From: MWCO01 sp964488865
GTDB taxonomy: Bacteria > Myxococcota_A > Polyangia > Polyangiales > Polyangiaceae
NCBI GenBank assembly: GCA_964488865.1
Contig: CAZAWR010000043.1
Location: 7,223-71,222, forward strand
Direction of reading: 5' to 3'
Length of the DNA: 64,000 nt
Shown here: one piece after another, positions 1-7,806 of the stretch
How positions within the stretch are numbered: position 1 is the stretch's first letter
How the letters are laid out: the number at the start of each line of letters is the position of its first letter
Notes under the pieces: generated by a model
Database searches by the model: none
Told to the model about the DNA's origin: nothing
Seen by the model: the letters and a program-made list of their open reading frames with translations, nothing else
Translations under genes and position numbers: made by a program

Positions 1-69
1 GAACGGGGGGACCACGAAGAGCACCTCCGAGTCCCTCTCGCACAGGAGGATTCCGGGCTGGTCAATCAT
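1..69 (-). CDS. Partial gene of unknown function, N-terminus only
   Basis: Reading the minus strand from an ATG at 69 gives an open frame to the window edge that begins MIDQPGILLCERDSEVLF. Its start lies inside the last codons of the FHA-domain gene (stop at 62-64), an 8-nt overlap typical of coupled genes. Only 23 residues are visible and no family can be assigned. It is probably the next gene of the same operon as the FHA protein. Confidence 0.5.
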   Translation of the reverse strand, partial: MIDQPGILLCERDSEVLFVVPPF

Positions 70-484
70 GGTCGGACCCTGGGGGTGGATTCGAGGAGGC
101 CACCCTGGGAGAGCCGACCCCCAAGCCCCCGAGGTCTGCCGTGGACAGTGCGTGCTCCGCGGCCTCCTCGAGCGTGCACTCGACGCTCCCGATCCGCACG
201 GCGTCGCCCAATTTCACGGGGACAGGGGTTGTCCCGACTCGCGCACCGTTGACGTACGTTCCGTTTCTGCTGCCGAGATCCCGGATGAGCATCCGGCCTG
301 CCTCGAGCGTGATGCAAGCATGCAGGCGGGACACGGAGGCGTGTGCAATCACGATCGAGCAGTAGTCGCTACGGCCGATGACGGACTCTTCCCCGCGGAG
401 GGGGACCCGCGTGGTGAGGAAGCGCAACTGCATCGACGGGAGTCCCATGTCATGTACGTTTCGCCAGAAGTGAACGGGAAACAT
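62..484 (-). CDS. FHA-domain protein
   Basis: A 140-residue protein made almost entirely of one forkhead-associated domain, a phosphothreonine-binding beta sandwich. The signature motifs are in order: GRSDYC near residue 37, SVSRLHA near residue 50 and SRNGTYVNG near residue 72. After residue 110 there is only a short disordered tail. Such proteins usually read the output of Hanks-type Ser/Thr kinases, and this window encodes two, though neither is adjacent. The ATG at 484 is the longest start; ATGs at 448 and 433 begin closer to the domain and would leave more promoter space towards the divergent HD gene. No membrane segment is seen. The partial gene at 1-69 overlaps the 3' end, suggesting an operon. 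Confidence 0.85.
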   Translation of the reverse strand: MFPVHFWRNVHDMGLPSMQLRFLTTRVPLRGEESVIGRSDYCSIVIAHASVSRLHACITLEAGRMLIRDLGSRNGTYVNGARVGTTPVPVKLGDAVRIGSVECTLEEAAEHALSTADLGGLGVGSPRVASSNPPPGSDHD

Positions 485-576
485 GGTAACACCGGGGTGC
501 GGCTGTGAAAATCCGAACCGACGAGGTGCTATCGTTGCCGTTGTTCATGAACCCCATCTCGTTCTCAGGCACCTCG

Positions 577-1107
577 ATGCTTCCGTCGATCGACGACGTG
601 CCGATGCTCTGGGACCGTTTCGGGATGCTGGACAACATTCGGGATCACAGCCGTGTCGTCTGCGAGGTTGCGCTCACGCTGACGGGATGGTTGGAGGAGG
701 CGGGGGTGGTGCTCGACCGACGCGCGGTCGAGATCGGCGCGCTGTTGCACGACATTGCGAAGACCCCGTGTTTGGGCACGCCTCGGCGTCACGACGCGGA
801 GGGGCGAACACTTCTGCTCGAGCTTGGCTACCCGGAGTTGGCGTATCTGGTGGGGGTGCACGTGCGGTTGCCGGACCCGCACCCCGTGGACGAATCTTTC
901 GTGGTCTACTACGCTGACAAGCGAGTGATGCACGACGAGGTGGTCGACCTGACGACGCGTTTTGCGTACATCGCGCAGAGGTATGGCAAGCAGGACGCGG
1001 CGCTGCTGGGTCTCATCGACCGGGGAAGGCTCCGCGCCGAAGCGGCGGAGCGTGAGCTGTTCACGGTCCTTGGCTCCCATCGATGCCCGGAGGACGTGGG
1101 GCCGTGA
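577..1107 (+). CDS. HD-domain phosphohydrolase-like protein
   Basis: A cytoplasmic protein of about 176 residues with the HD metal-dependent phosphohydrolase pattern: a first His in NIRDHS, the paired His-Asp in LLHDIAK, further His in RRHDAEG and VGVHV, and a late Asp in YYADK. The family cleaves phosphate esters, often of nucleotides or signalling nucleotides; the substrate here cannot be inferred. The frame is open from a GTG at 505 and an ATG at 547, but the conserved part begins just after the ATG at 577, and that start leaves a usable promoter gap from the divergent FHA gene at 484. None of the starts has a clear Shine-Dalgarno. The stop overlaps the GTG start of the next gene, indicating coupled translation. 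Confidence 0.8.
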   Translation: MLPSIDDVPMLWDRFGMLDNIRDHSRVVCEVALTLTGWLEEAGVVLDRRAVEIGALLHDIAKTPCLGTPRRHDAEGRTLLLELGYPELAYLVGVHVRLPDPHPVDESFVVYYADKRVMHDEVVDLTTRFAYIAQRYGKQDAALLGLIDRGRLRAEAAERELFTVLGSHRCPEDVGP

Positions 1108-2297
1108 TTCCCGTCGGCCTCCAGTCCGCGATCGCGCGTCTGAGCCGCAACCAGCGGCGTGCGCTCGTCGCGGTCGCCCTTTTGGCGCTCGTGGTCGGTC
1201 CGAAAGCTTGCAGCTACGCTACATACCGCCCTGCCCACGTGGCAGCCTCGCACCCCGAGGTGCGGGAGGACCTCACGGCCCGGGGTCGCTACCTGGCCTT
1301 TCGCGTCGCAGATCTCACGACCGGCGAGATGCCGTGGTACCTGCCGGACCAGTTCAAGGGCGAATGGCTTGCCGTGACGTACTCCATGACGGCGATAGCC
1401 ATGGCCAACCTCGCGTTCCTCTATCCCGATAGGGTTGGTGAGGCGAGGGAGACCATCGACCGGCTCGCCCACGCCATGCTGGGAGAAGACGTCAGGGGCT
1501 TCGACGCGGCCTTGTGGAACGAGGACCCGCTGTCCTCCCTCGACGGACCGAACGGGCACATCGGGTACCTCGGACACCTCGAGGTCGTTCTCCTTGCCCA
1601 GCAGTACGTGGGGGGAAGCTCCGAGCACGCGAAGCTCTCTCGGGACGTAGCCCTGGCGTTGCATCGTCGCATGATGGCGAGCCCTTCGCTTCACGCGGAG
1701 ACCTATCCGGGGCAGACCTTCGTGGCGGACAACACGGTGGTGGTGGCTTGCCTCGCGCTCGCGCAGCGCCTGTACCCCGATGACCGCCTGGACCTCTCGG
1801 AGCCGTGGGTTCGACGCGTCCAGAAGGACTATCTCGACGCGAGCACGGGGCTGATGGTGTTTCGGATCGCGGGCGACGGCGCGGTGATCGAGGCGAGCCG
1901 CGGGTCGGGGGTCGCGTGGGGCGTGTTCTACCTGAGTTACGCCAGCAAGAGCTTTGCGGAGCAACAGCACCGTCAGCTTCAGGCGATGATGGGGAGTCGG
2001 GTGCTCGGGGGGGTGCATGGCATTCGCGAGTACCCGAAGGGGCAAGAGTGGGGCGGCGACGTGGATTCCGGTCCCGTGGTGTTCGGCCTGAGCCCGTCGG
2101 GAACTGGCTTCGCGATTGCTGGCGCGACCGTCGCGGGCGACGACGTGGGAAAGCTGGAGTTGCTGCGAACGGCCGAGTTGGTGGGAACGACCTTGGGTAC
2201 GGGGGCGGGGCGGAGATACGTGCTGTCGCCGCTGGTGGGCGATGCGATCCTGCTCGCGATGCGGACCGTGACCCCGTGGGACAAGCCGTTGATGTGA
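1104..2297 (+). CDS. Membrane-anchored alpha-helical protein, possibly linalool dehydratase/isomerase-like fold
   Basis: The GTG at 1104 overlaps the TGA of the HD gene, a better start than the ATG at 1083, and gives 397 residues. An N-terminal hydrophobic helix (about residues 16-34, rich in Ala, Leu and Val) should anchor or export it. The remainder is mainly helical with aromatic and Gly motifs such as NGHIGYLGHLE, TFVADNTVVVACLALA and SGPVVFGLSPSGTGFA, which look like the inner helices of an (alpha/alpha)6 barrel. I recall similar spacing in linalool dehydratase/isomerase-domain proteins, but I do not see the catalytic set with certainty, so an enzyme activity is not claimed. It forms a two-gene operon with the HD protein. 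Confidence 0.65.
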   Translation: MIPVGLQSAIARLSRNQRRALVAVALLALVVGPKACSYATYRPAHVAASHPEVREDLTARGRYLAFRVADLTTGEMPWYLPDQFKGEWLAVTYSMTAIAMANLAFLYPDRVGEARETIDRLAHAMLGEDVRGFDAALWNEDPLSSLDGPNGHIGYLGHLEVVLLAQQYVGGSSEHAKLSRDVALALHRRMMASPSLHAETYPGQTFVADNTVVVACLALAQRLYPDDRLDLSEPWVRRVQKDYLDASTGLMVFRIAGDGAVIEASRGSGVAWGVFYLSYASKSFAEQQHRQLQAMMGSRVLGGVHGIREYPKGQEWGGDVDSGPVVFGLSPSGTGFAIAGATVAGDDVGKLELLRTAELVGTTLGTGAGRRYVLSPLVGDAILLAMRTVTPWDKPLM

Positions 2298-2365
2298 GAC
2301 GTGAGCAGGTCTTGGGAACCTGAGGGGGCGTGCGTGGGCACGGCGTTGCGGTGCTCGAGGCTAGG

Positions 2366-2381
2366 CTTGACGGGCGTCAAG
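2366..2381. terminator. Small perfect inverted repeat between convergent genes
   Basis: Seven-base arms (CTTGACG / CGTCAAG) separated by GG span the 3' end of the lipoprotein gene at 2377. No T-run follows on either strand, so intrinsic termination is only a possibility; position between convergent stops is the main argument. Confidence 0.25.
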
Positions 2382-3654
2382 GATTCTTCGCGGGGGCGAG
2401 TCCTGCCAGATACTTGTCCGCGTGGTCGGCATCTTCGTCGATCCAGGCCACTCTCCATCCCTGTTCGCCATGCTCGAGGTACAGGTAGGCGAAGTCGCAC
2501 TCCGATGGCTGGACCGGCGCGGCTTTCATGCCGCCGAGGGGAGCCGCTGGGAATGCCATCCACGGGCCACGATGGACTTTCCGTTCGGACCGGGGGGAGG
2601 GCTCGAAGGAGGTGGATGGGCACAGCACGGATACGCCTGCAACCGCGCGGAGCGCCTTGGTCCTCACGGGACCGGACCGGGCCACGCGGAACTTGCGCCC
2701 TGCCTGGCCCGCGAAGGACGCACACTCTCCCTTCCAGCAGTCGGCTGACGCGAGCTGTTGCTGCGCGGCGGTGTTGCCGGCGTTCGCGGCCTCGAGATAG
2801 CGCCGGACGGTGGCATCGGGGGCCGTCAGCGGGGTCGCGGGAGCGGGATTCGCGGCCGTGGCTGTCGCCGGGGAGGGAATCGCCGCGGGGTTATCGCCCG
2901 CCGCGCGCGACGGTTCGCCTCGCGCCGCCACACGGTCGCCCTCGAGGGGGATCACCTCGATTCGCAGCAACGCCGCGCACCCATCCGGCGGCTCCGTGTC
3001 CTTCGACGAGCTTGCGTCGCAGGCTTCCGATCTTCCGTCCGTGGCGAGGACTTCCTGGCTCGAGGACGATGTCGCCGAGGCCCCTACGCCCGCCACGCTC
3101 GCGCCTCCACCCTGGCTTCCGGCAGCCGCCGAGAAGAACTCGAACGCGCCTACGCTCAATCCCCCCAAGATGTGCGTCGCCCCATCGCACAGCCCCTCGA
3201 GCTCGCTCTTCGCCACCTCGATGCGGTCCGACTGGTACGTGCCCACGAGCGTCATGTTGACCCCGAGCTCTCCGCCACTGCGCAGCTTGCCCTCGAGCGA
3301 CGCCGCGCCAATGGGCATCGACGCCCACAGTTCGTCTTCGTTGCGGATGCGCAACGAGTCACTCTTCGGGGAGACAGACGTGTACCGATAGCTGCCGGGG
3401 GCATGGCAGCGGGTCAGCAGCTCGAGCTCGCACCCGTCGTAGCGCACTACCACGAGACCTTGCCGGGAGCGTGTCTCGAGCGAGGCGCGGTCGGCGGAGG
3501 GCCACTCGACGATGAGGGGGGTGGACTGACTCTTGCGAACCTTGCAGGTTGTCTGGTCCTTGGGGGTGAAGGCGGGCGCGGAGGGGGTGAGGTTGCTTCC
3601 GCCGCAGCCGCAGGCGAACACAGCGAGAACGGCAAGGGGAGTGAGCTTGCGCAT
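2377..3654 (-). CDS. Lipoprotein of unknown function
   Basis: The frame is open upstream to 3753, but the ATG at 3654 begins a clear lipoprotein signal (MRKLTPLAVLAVFACGCGG, Cys near residue 15), so 425 residues are likely. After the lipobox comes a beta-rich region with several Cys, a low-complexity Ser/Ala stretch, a Pro/Ala/Thr-rich linker (about residues 255-295), and a C-terminal domain containing DATVRRYLEAANAGNT and a WRVAWIDED motif. The C-terminal part resembles the small alpha+beta domains that follow linkers in myxobacterial lipoproteins, but I do not recognise a named family. The neighbouring acyl-CoA synthetase gene is divergent across about 250 bp. Confidence 0.75.
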   Translation of the reverse strand: MRKLTPLAVLAVFACGCGGSNLTPSAPAFTPKDQTTCKVRKSQSTPLIVEWPSADRASLETRSRQGLVVVRYDGCELELLTRCHAPGSYRYTSVSPKSDSLRIRNEDELWASMPIGAASLEGKLRSGGELGVNMTLVGTYQSDRIEVAKSELEGLCDGATHILGGLSVGAFEFFSAAAGSQGGGASVAGVGASATSSSSQEVLATDGRSEACDASSSKDTEPPDGCAALLRIEVIPLEGDRVAARGEPSRAAGDNPAAIPSPATATAANPAPATPLTAPDATVRRYLEAANAGNTAAQQQLASADCWKGECASFAGQAGRKFRVARSGPVRTKALRAVAGVSVLCPSTSFEPSPRSERKVHRGPWMAFPAAPLGGMKAAPVQPSECDFAYLYLEHGEQGWRVAWIDEDADHADKYLAGLAPAKNP

Positions 3655-3906
3655 GGCCGTTGAGAATACGCTTCGCTTCGGGTGGTGGGAAGGCCACCGA
3701 GGCGGGGGGGCGGGTGCTTGAGGTTCGCGTCGAGCCGGTGAGGTTCGATTCACCCACGCGTCCTGGCGTGTCCAGCCGCATGGTGTAGGATGGCCTGCAC
3801 CAGGAATGGAGACCGTGGCTCATCGGATACGGTGCGAGTGAGGGACGCAACGCCGATGGATGGAACCCGAGGGCCGGCGAGGCTGGCCTCGAAAGACGTG
3901 GCACCC

Positions 3907-6066
3907 ATGAGAAACAGCATGGAGACGATGCTCGCACCCCGCTCGATCGCGTTGATCGGTGCGTCTCGGCGACGAGAGACCGTGGGAGGCGTCCTCTTCC
4001 GCAACCTGCTTCAGAGCGGGTTCGCAGGACCCGTGTACCCCGTGAACCCGACGGCCGATGTGGTTCAGTCGGTGCACGCTTATGCGAGCATCGGCGACGT
4101 GCCGGACGAGGTGGACCTCGCGATTTTGGCCGTGCCTGCGGAGCATGCGGTGGAGGCGCTGGAAGCGTGTGGACGCAAAGGGGTTCGGTCTGCGGTGGTC
4201 ATCAGCGCGGGGTTCAAGGAGACCGGGGAGGAGGGGGCGCGGCGAGAGCGAGCGCTCGCCGCCACGGCCCAGCGCTACGGCATGCGCTTGCTCGGGCCCA
4301 ACTGCCTCGGCCTTCTCAACACCGCGCCGGACGTGCGTCTGAACGCCACCTTCGCGGGGAGCTTTCCCAAGCCAGGCCCGGTGAGCTTCGCATCCCAGAG
4401 TGGAGCGCTCGGTGCGGTCGTGCTCCAGCTGGCGGCGCGCCGCAACATCGGCTTTGCGTCGTTCGTGAGCCTCGGCAACAAGTGCGACGTGTCCGGCAAC
4501 GACTTGCTCGAGTACTGGGAGCATGACGACCGGACGCGTGTGATCCTGCTTTACTTGGAGTCTTTCGGCAATCCCCGGCGGTTCACGCAGATCGCGCGGC
4601 GCGTCGCGCGAACCAAGCCGATCGTGGCGGTCAAGAGCGGTCGGAGCAAGGCGGGGAGGCGCGCAGCCGAATCCCACACGGGGGCACTTGCCGGTACCGA
4701 CGTGGCTGTGGCCGCGTTGCTCCGCCAGGCAGGGGTCATCCGGGTGGACACCACCGAGGAGTTGTTCGACACCGCGATGCTGCTCGCCTTCCAGCCGCTG
4801 CCTCGCGGGCGAAGGGTCGGAATCATCACCAACGCCGGTGGTCCTGGCATTCTCGCGAGCGACGCGTGCGAGAACTTCGGGCTCGAACTCCCCGCGTTGG
4901 CGCCCGAGACCGTGCTGACGCTCAAGACCTTCCTGCCCAGGGAAGCCAGCCTCCGCAACCCGGTGGACATGATCGCGTCCGCCACGGCCGAGCACTACGG
5001 TCTCGCGGTGAGCGCGTTGCTGCGGGACCCGAGCGTGGACTCCCTGCTCGTGATCTTCGTGCCCCCTCTCATGGTGGAGACAAGGGACGTTGCGAGAGCC
5101 ATCGCTAGTGCATCCGCCAACGCAAACAAGCCCGTCATCTCCTGCTACATGGGCACCCACGGCTTTCCCGACGGTCTCTGGACCAAAGGCGAAGTGCCCG
5201 TTCGCATCCCGTCCTACCGCTTCCCCGAGTCCGCGGTACGCGCGATCCGGCGCGCCGTCGCTTACTCCGCTTGGCTCTCCGTGGCGGATAGCCCCATCCC
5301 CACTGTGGAGGTCGACGTCGGCCTCGCTTCGGCCACCGTCGAGGCTTGCCGCGACGCCCTCAGCACCGAGGAAGAACCCGTGTGGCTCGACGCCTCCGAC
5401 GTCCCACGGCTGCTCAGTGCCTACGGCATCCATACCCCCGAGAGCGCGGTTGCGACATCGCCCGAGCGTGCGGCGCAGATCGCTGCGGACCTGGGCTTCC
5501 CCGTCGCCCTCAAGGTCGTATCCGACCGCATCATCCACAAGACCGACGTGGGGGGGGTCATCCTCGATCGGCGGGACCCGGAGGAGGTGCGTCGCGGCTT
5601 CGACAGCATCGTGGCCAAGGCGCGGGCTGCTGGCCTCGAAGACAGTGTGCAGGGCGTGCTCGTGCAACGATACCTGAGCGAGGGCGTGGAAGCCGTCATC
5701 GGAACGACCCTCGACCCGGCCTTTGGTCCCCTGATCATGTTCGGGCTCGGGGGTGCCTATGTAGAGCTCATGCGCGACGTGGTGTTTCGGTTGCACCCGA
5801 TGACGGAGTACGACATCGACTCGATGATCCGAGAGGTGCGCGCTTACGACCTGCTGAAGGGCTATCGCGGAAGTCCCCCTGCCGACGTCGCGGCGTTGCG
5901 AGACCTTCTAGCCCGGGTGAGCCAGATGCTCACGGATCTTCCCGAGCTCATCGAAATGGACCTGAACCCCGTCAAGATCCTCCCCGCCTGCCGCGGCTGC
6001 GTCGTCGTCGATGCTCGCATCCGGCTCGCCAATGCGCCCATGGGCGGGACGAAGGGACCGTGCTAG
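3907..6066 (+). CDS. ADP-forming acetate/acyl-CoA ligase, fused alpha-beta form
   Basis: This enzyme interconverts an acyl-CoA, ADP and phosphate with the free acid, CoA and ATP. The order of domains is a CoA-binding Rossmann domain (about 1-130, IALIGASRRRETVGG), succinyl-CoA ligase-like flavodoxin domains (about 145-460) and a C-terminal ATP-grasp domain (about 490-719, with GFPVALKV and KTDVGGV). The phosphorylated His lies in ESHTGALAG at residue 257. No GNAT domain follows, so it is not the Pat-type protein acetyltransferase. Codons run back to 3790, but the ATG at 3907 sits directly before the family's conserved N-terminus. Total length of about 719 residues is normal. Substrate range (acetate, propionate, aryl or branched acids) cannot be told from sequence. 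Confidence 0.92.
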   Translation: MRNSMETMLAPRSIALIGASRRRETVGGVLFRNLLQSGFAGPVYPVNPTADVVQSVHAYASIGDVPDEVDLAILAVPAEHAVEALEACGRKGVRSAVVISAGFKETGEEGARRERALAATAQRYGMRLLGPNCLGLLNTAPDVRLNATFAGSFPKPGPVSFASQSGALGAVVLQLAARRNIGFASFVSLGNKCDVSGNDLLEYWEHDDRTRVILLYLESFGNPRRFTQIARRVARTKPIVAVKSGRSKAGRRAAESHTGALAGTDVAVAALLRQAGVIRVDTTEELFDTAMLLAFQPLPRGRRVGIITNAGGPGILASDACENFGLELPALAPETVLTLKTFLPREASLRNPVDMIASATAEHYGLAVSALLRDPSVDSLLVIFVPPLMVETRDVARAIASASANANKPVISCYMGTHGFPDGLWTKGEVPVRIPSYRFPESAVRAIRRAVAYSAWLSVADSPIPTVEVDVGLASATVEACRDALSTEEEPVWLDASDVPRLLSAYGIHTPESAVATSPERAAQIAADLGFPVALKVVSDRIIHKTDVGGVILDRRDPEEVRRGFDSIVAKARAAGLEDSVQGVLVQRYLSEGVEAVIGTTLDPAFGPLIMFGLGGAYVELMRDVVFRLHPMTEYDIDSMIREVRAYDLLKGYRGSPPADVAALRDLLARVSQMLTDLPELIEMDLNPVKILPACRGCVVVDARIRLANAPMGGTKGPC

Positions 6067-6081
6067 GTCCCCATACCGGCC

Positions 6082-6504
6082 ATGCCTGATCCGTCTTCCT
6101 CCGCGCGGCCTCACATCGTCGCGAACTTCGTCCTGCAGATCCTCATGCTCGTTGGACACCTGCTGCTCGGCATCAGCGCCGTCGTCAATGCCGTGCTCTT
6201 CTTCTACGGCGACGCTGGCTGGGGACCCTACGCGGCGGATGCCTTCGACCAGGGCCGGCGCGTCGGCAACGTGATCGCCATCATCGCCGTGGCGCTCTGG
6301 TCCGCCGTCGGCATTGTATGGACTCCTCTGAACGCCTATGGACTCTGGAACCGACGCCCCTGGGCTCGCAGCAGCACCTCCGCGTACTGGCTCCTGTCCG
6401 TCGCCACGATCTGTCTGATTCCCTTCTCCCTCTACGGTCTGCTTAGCTTGGGCCGCGCGGACGTGCGCGAGGCCTTGGACCAAGACACCCCAGAGTCGTC
6501 ATGA
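6082..6504 (+). CDS. Small integral membrane protein
   Basis: A 140-residue protein with three predicted membrane spans (about residues 13-43, 64-88 and 101-122) and short polar ends. No family was recognised. It begins 16 bases after the acyl-CoA ligase stop, and its TGA overlaps the ATG of the next gene as ATGA, so it is probably translated together with the protein at 6501-7055. Confidence 0.75.
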   Translation: MPDPSSSARPHIVANFVLQILMLVGHLLLGISAVVNAVLFFYGDAGWGPYAADAFDQGRRVGNVIAIIAVALWSAVGIVWTPLNAYGLWNRRPWARSSTSAYWLLSVATICLIPFSLYGLLSLGRADVREALDQDTPESS

Positions 6505-7055
6505 GCGCTGCTCTCACACCGATGAGCGACCCGTTCACCGTCGAGCTCCACGCCTTCGGTCTCGGCCTGATGCTGTACTCGCCGGTTGTCGAGGCGCTGC
6601 TCGAGGAAGGCCACGACTACATGCCCGCGGATGAGAACCTGGCTGTTCCTCTGCAAACATTGGTCGATCGGGACCAACGCGTCGTTTTGCTGGGCACCGG
6701 CTCGCCACAACTCGACTACGTGGTGCACGTCTGGCGTGGCGCACCCCCCGTCGACCTCGTCGAACGTGCTGCCTCGCACGTCCGCTTCGGACTGGACGTC
6801 GCAGGCGGAGAGCTTCGCCTGCGAGATGGCTACGACCCGATGGAGTGGCGAACGGAAGGCGACAGCGTGCGGCGTGTGCCCATGCCCGACGGGTACTACG
6901 CAGTCGATGGGCTCTGGGTCCCTGACGACCAGGACGCGATGATCGTGCACCTGTTCTTCTTGCGTACGGAGGAGCGCTTGGCCGGGACCGGGTGGCCGTT
7001 CCTCGAATACGTCGTTCTCGACCGAGCTTCCCGGCCGAGGAACGGGGACACATGA
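6501..7055 (+). CDS. Hypothetical soluble protein
   Basis: A 184-residue acidic protein with no signal peptide or membrane segment. It overlaps the preceding membrane-protein gene by four bases. The sequence has a mixed alpha/beta look, with several aromatic strands (VVLLGTGSPQLDYVVHVW, AMIVHLFFLRTEE). I do not recognise the family. Codon use and composition match the neighbours, so it is likely a real gene. Confidence 0.7.
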   Translation: MSAALTPMSDPFTVELHAFGLGLMLYSPVVEALLEEGHDYMPADENLAVPLQTLVDRDQRVVLLGTGSPQLDYVVHVWRGAPPVDLVERAASHVRFGLDVAGGELRLRDGYDPMEWRTEGDSVRRVPMPDGYYAVDGLWVPDDQDAMIVHLFFLRTEERLAGTGWPFLEYVVLDRASRPRNGDT

Positions 7056-7149
7056 AACGCAGGCGATCGCCCGAGGACAGCCGCAGGTAGGTTGCCGACG
7101 CCACGTCGCGGGAACCAACTGCCTCCGTCGTTGTCGCTTCTTCATCGCG

Positions 7150-7806
7150 ATGGTTCGGGCAGTTGTTCTGGTTGGAATCTTCCTCGCCTACCGGATTGCG
7201 GATCGGGTGTGCCAGGGGTTTGCCGACGGCGACGCCTGGCGTGCGTGGGTTTCTCCAGTCGTCTTGTGGCTGGGATGCGCGATTGGTGCGCGCTCCGTCT
7301 TGCCCTCGCGTGGGACGGGATCGGCCCGCTGGCTGTGGGCGGTGCGCTTGGGTGTCGCGACACTTGGGGGCGTGGTGGCCGCCTTCGGCTTGCTCGTGCC
7401 GCCGTCGCCGACACGCTTCGAAGCGAGTCCGCTCGACACGCTCGCGCTGTTGTCCGTTGTGCCCCTCGCCGAGGAGGTGTTCTTTCGAGGCGTCCTGCTC
7501 GCGTTTCTGCGAGAGCGTCTGGGCACGCTCTGGGCGGTGGTGGTCGTTTCGGTCCTCTTCGCCGTGGCGCACGTCCCCTTCGGTGCTCCTGGGCCGATGT
7601 TCGTGCTCTCGCTTCTGTGCTGTGGGGCCGCTCTCGCCGGACGTTCGGTGCTGTGGGCCGTGGCTGTGCACGCGCTCTGGAACGGGTGGGTTGTCGTGCA
7701 CCACCTCTCTTTCGACCAGGCCCGGTTCGGAGTCGCTGTCGCCATGGGAATCATGGCGGTTGGCCTGGCCGCCGCAGTGCCGCTTGTTCGTAGGAGGGAA
7801 GCATGA
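7150..7806 (+). CDS. CPBP-family intramembrane glutamic protease
   Basis: A 218-residue polytopic membrane protein with the three CPBP (Abi, Rce1-like) motifs: EEVFFRG at residues 108-114 with the paired catalytic Glu, FAVAH ending at His 141, and HALWN at 174-178. Six to seven hydrophobic helices are visible. The family includes CAAX-type prenyl proteases, bacteriocin self-immunity proteins and, as I recall, the myxosortases that process MYXO-CTERM tails. Its stop overlaps the start of the radical SAM gene (ATGA at 7803), which suggests a role in maturing or cleaving the same substrate. A role as sorting protease for the window's MYXO-CTERM protein is possible but not shown. Confidence 0.88.
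   Translation: MVRAVVLVGIFLAYRIADRVCQGFADGDAWRAWVSPVVLWLGCAIGARSVLPSRGTGSARWLWAVRLGVATLGGVVAAFGLLVPPSPTRFEASPLDTLALLSVVPLAEEVFFRGVLLAFLRERLGTLWAVVVVSVLFAVAHVPFGAPGPMFVLSLLCCGAALAGRSVLWAVAVHALWNGWVVVHHLSFDQARFGVAVAMGIMAVGLAAAVPLVRRREA

Noticed and set aside
3738..3776. GGTTCGATTC resembling a tRNA T-loop
   Set aside because: The stem does not pair with a seven-base loop, and no acceptor, D or anticodon arms are found on either side.
3820..5796. Long minus-strand frame of 658 codons
   Set aside because: Antisense to the acyl-CoA ligase, whose domains are clear; composition is shadow-like.
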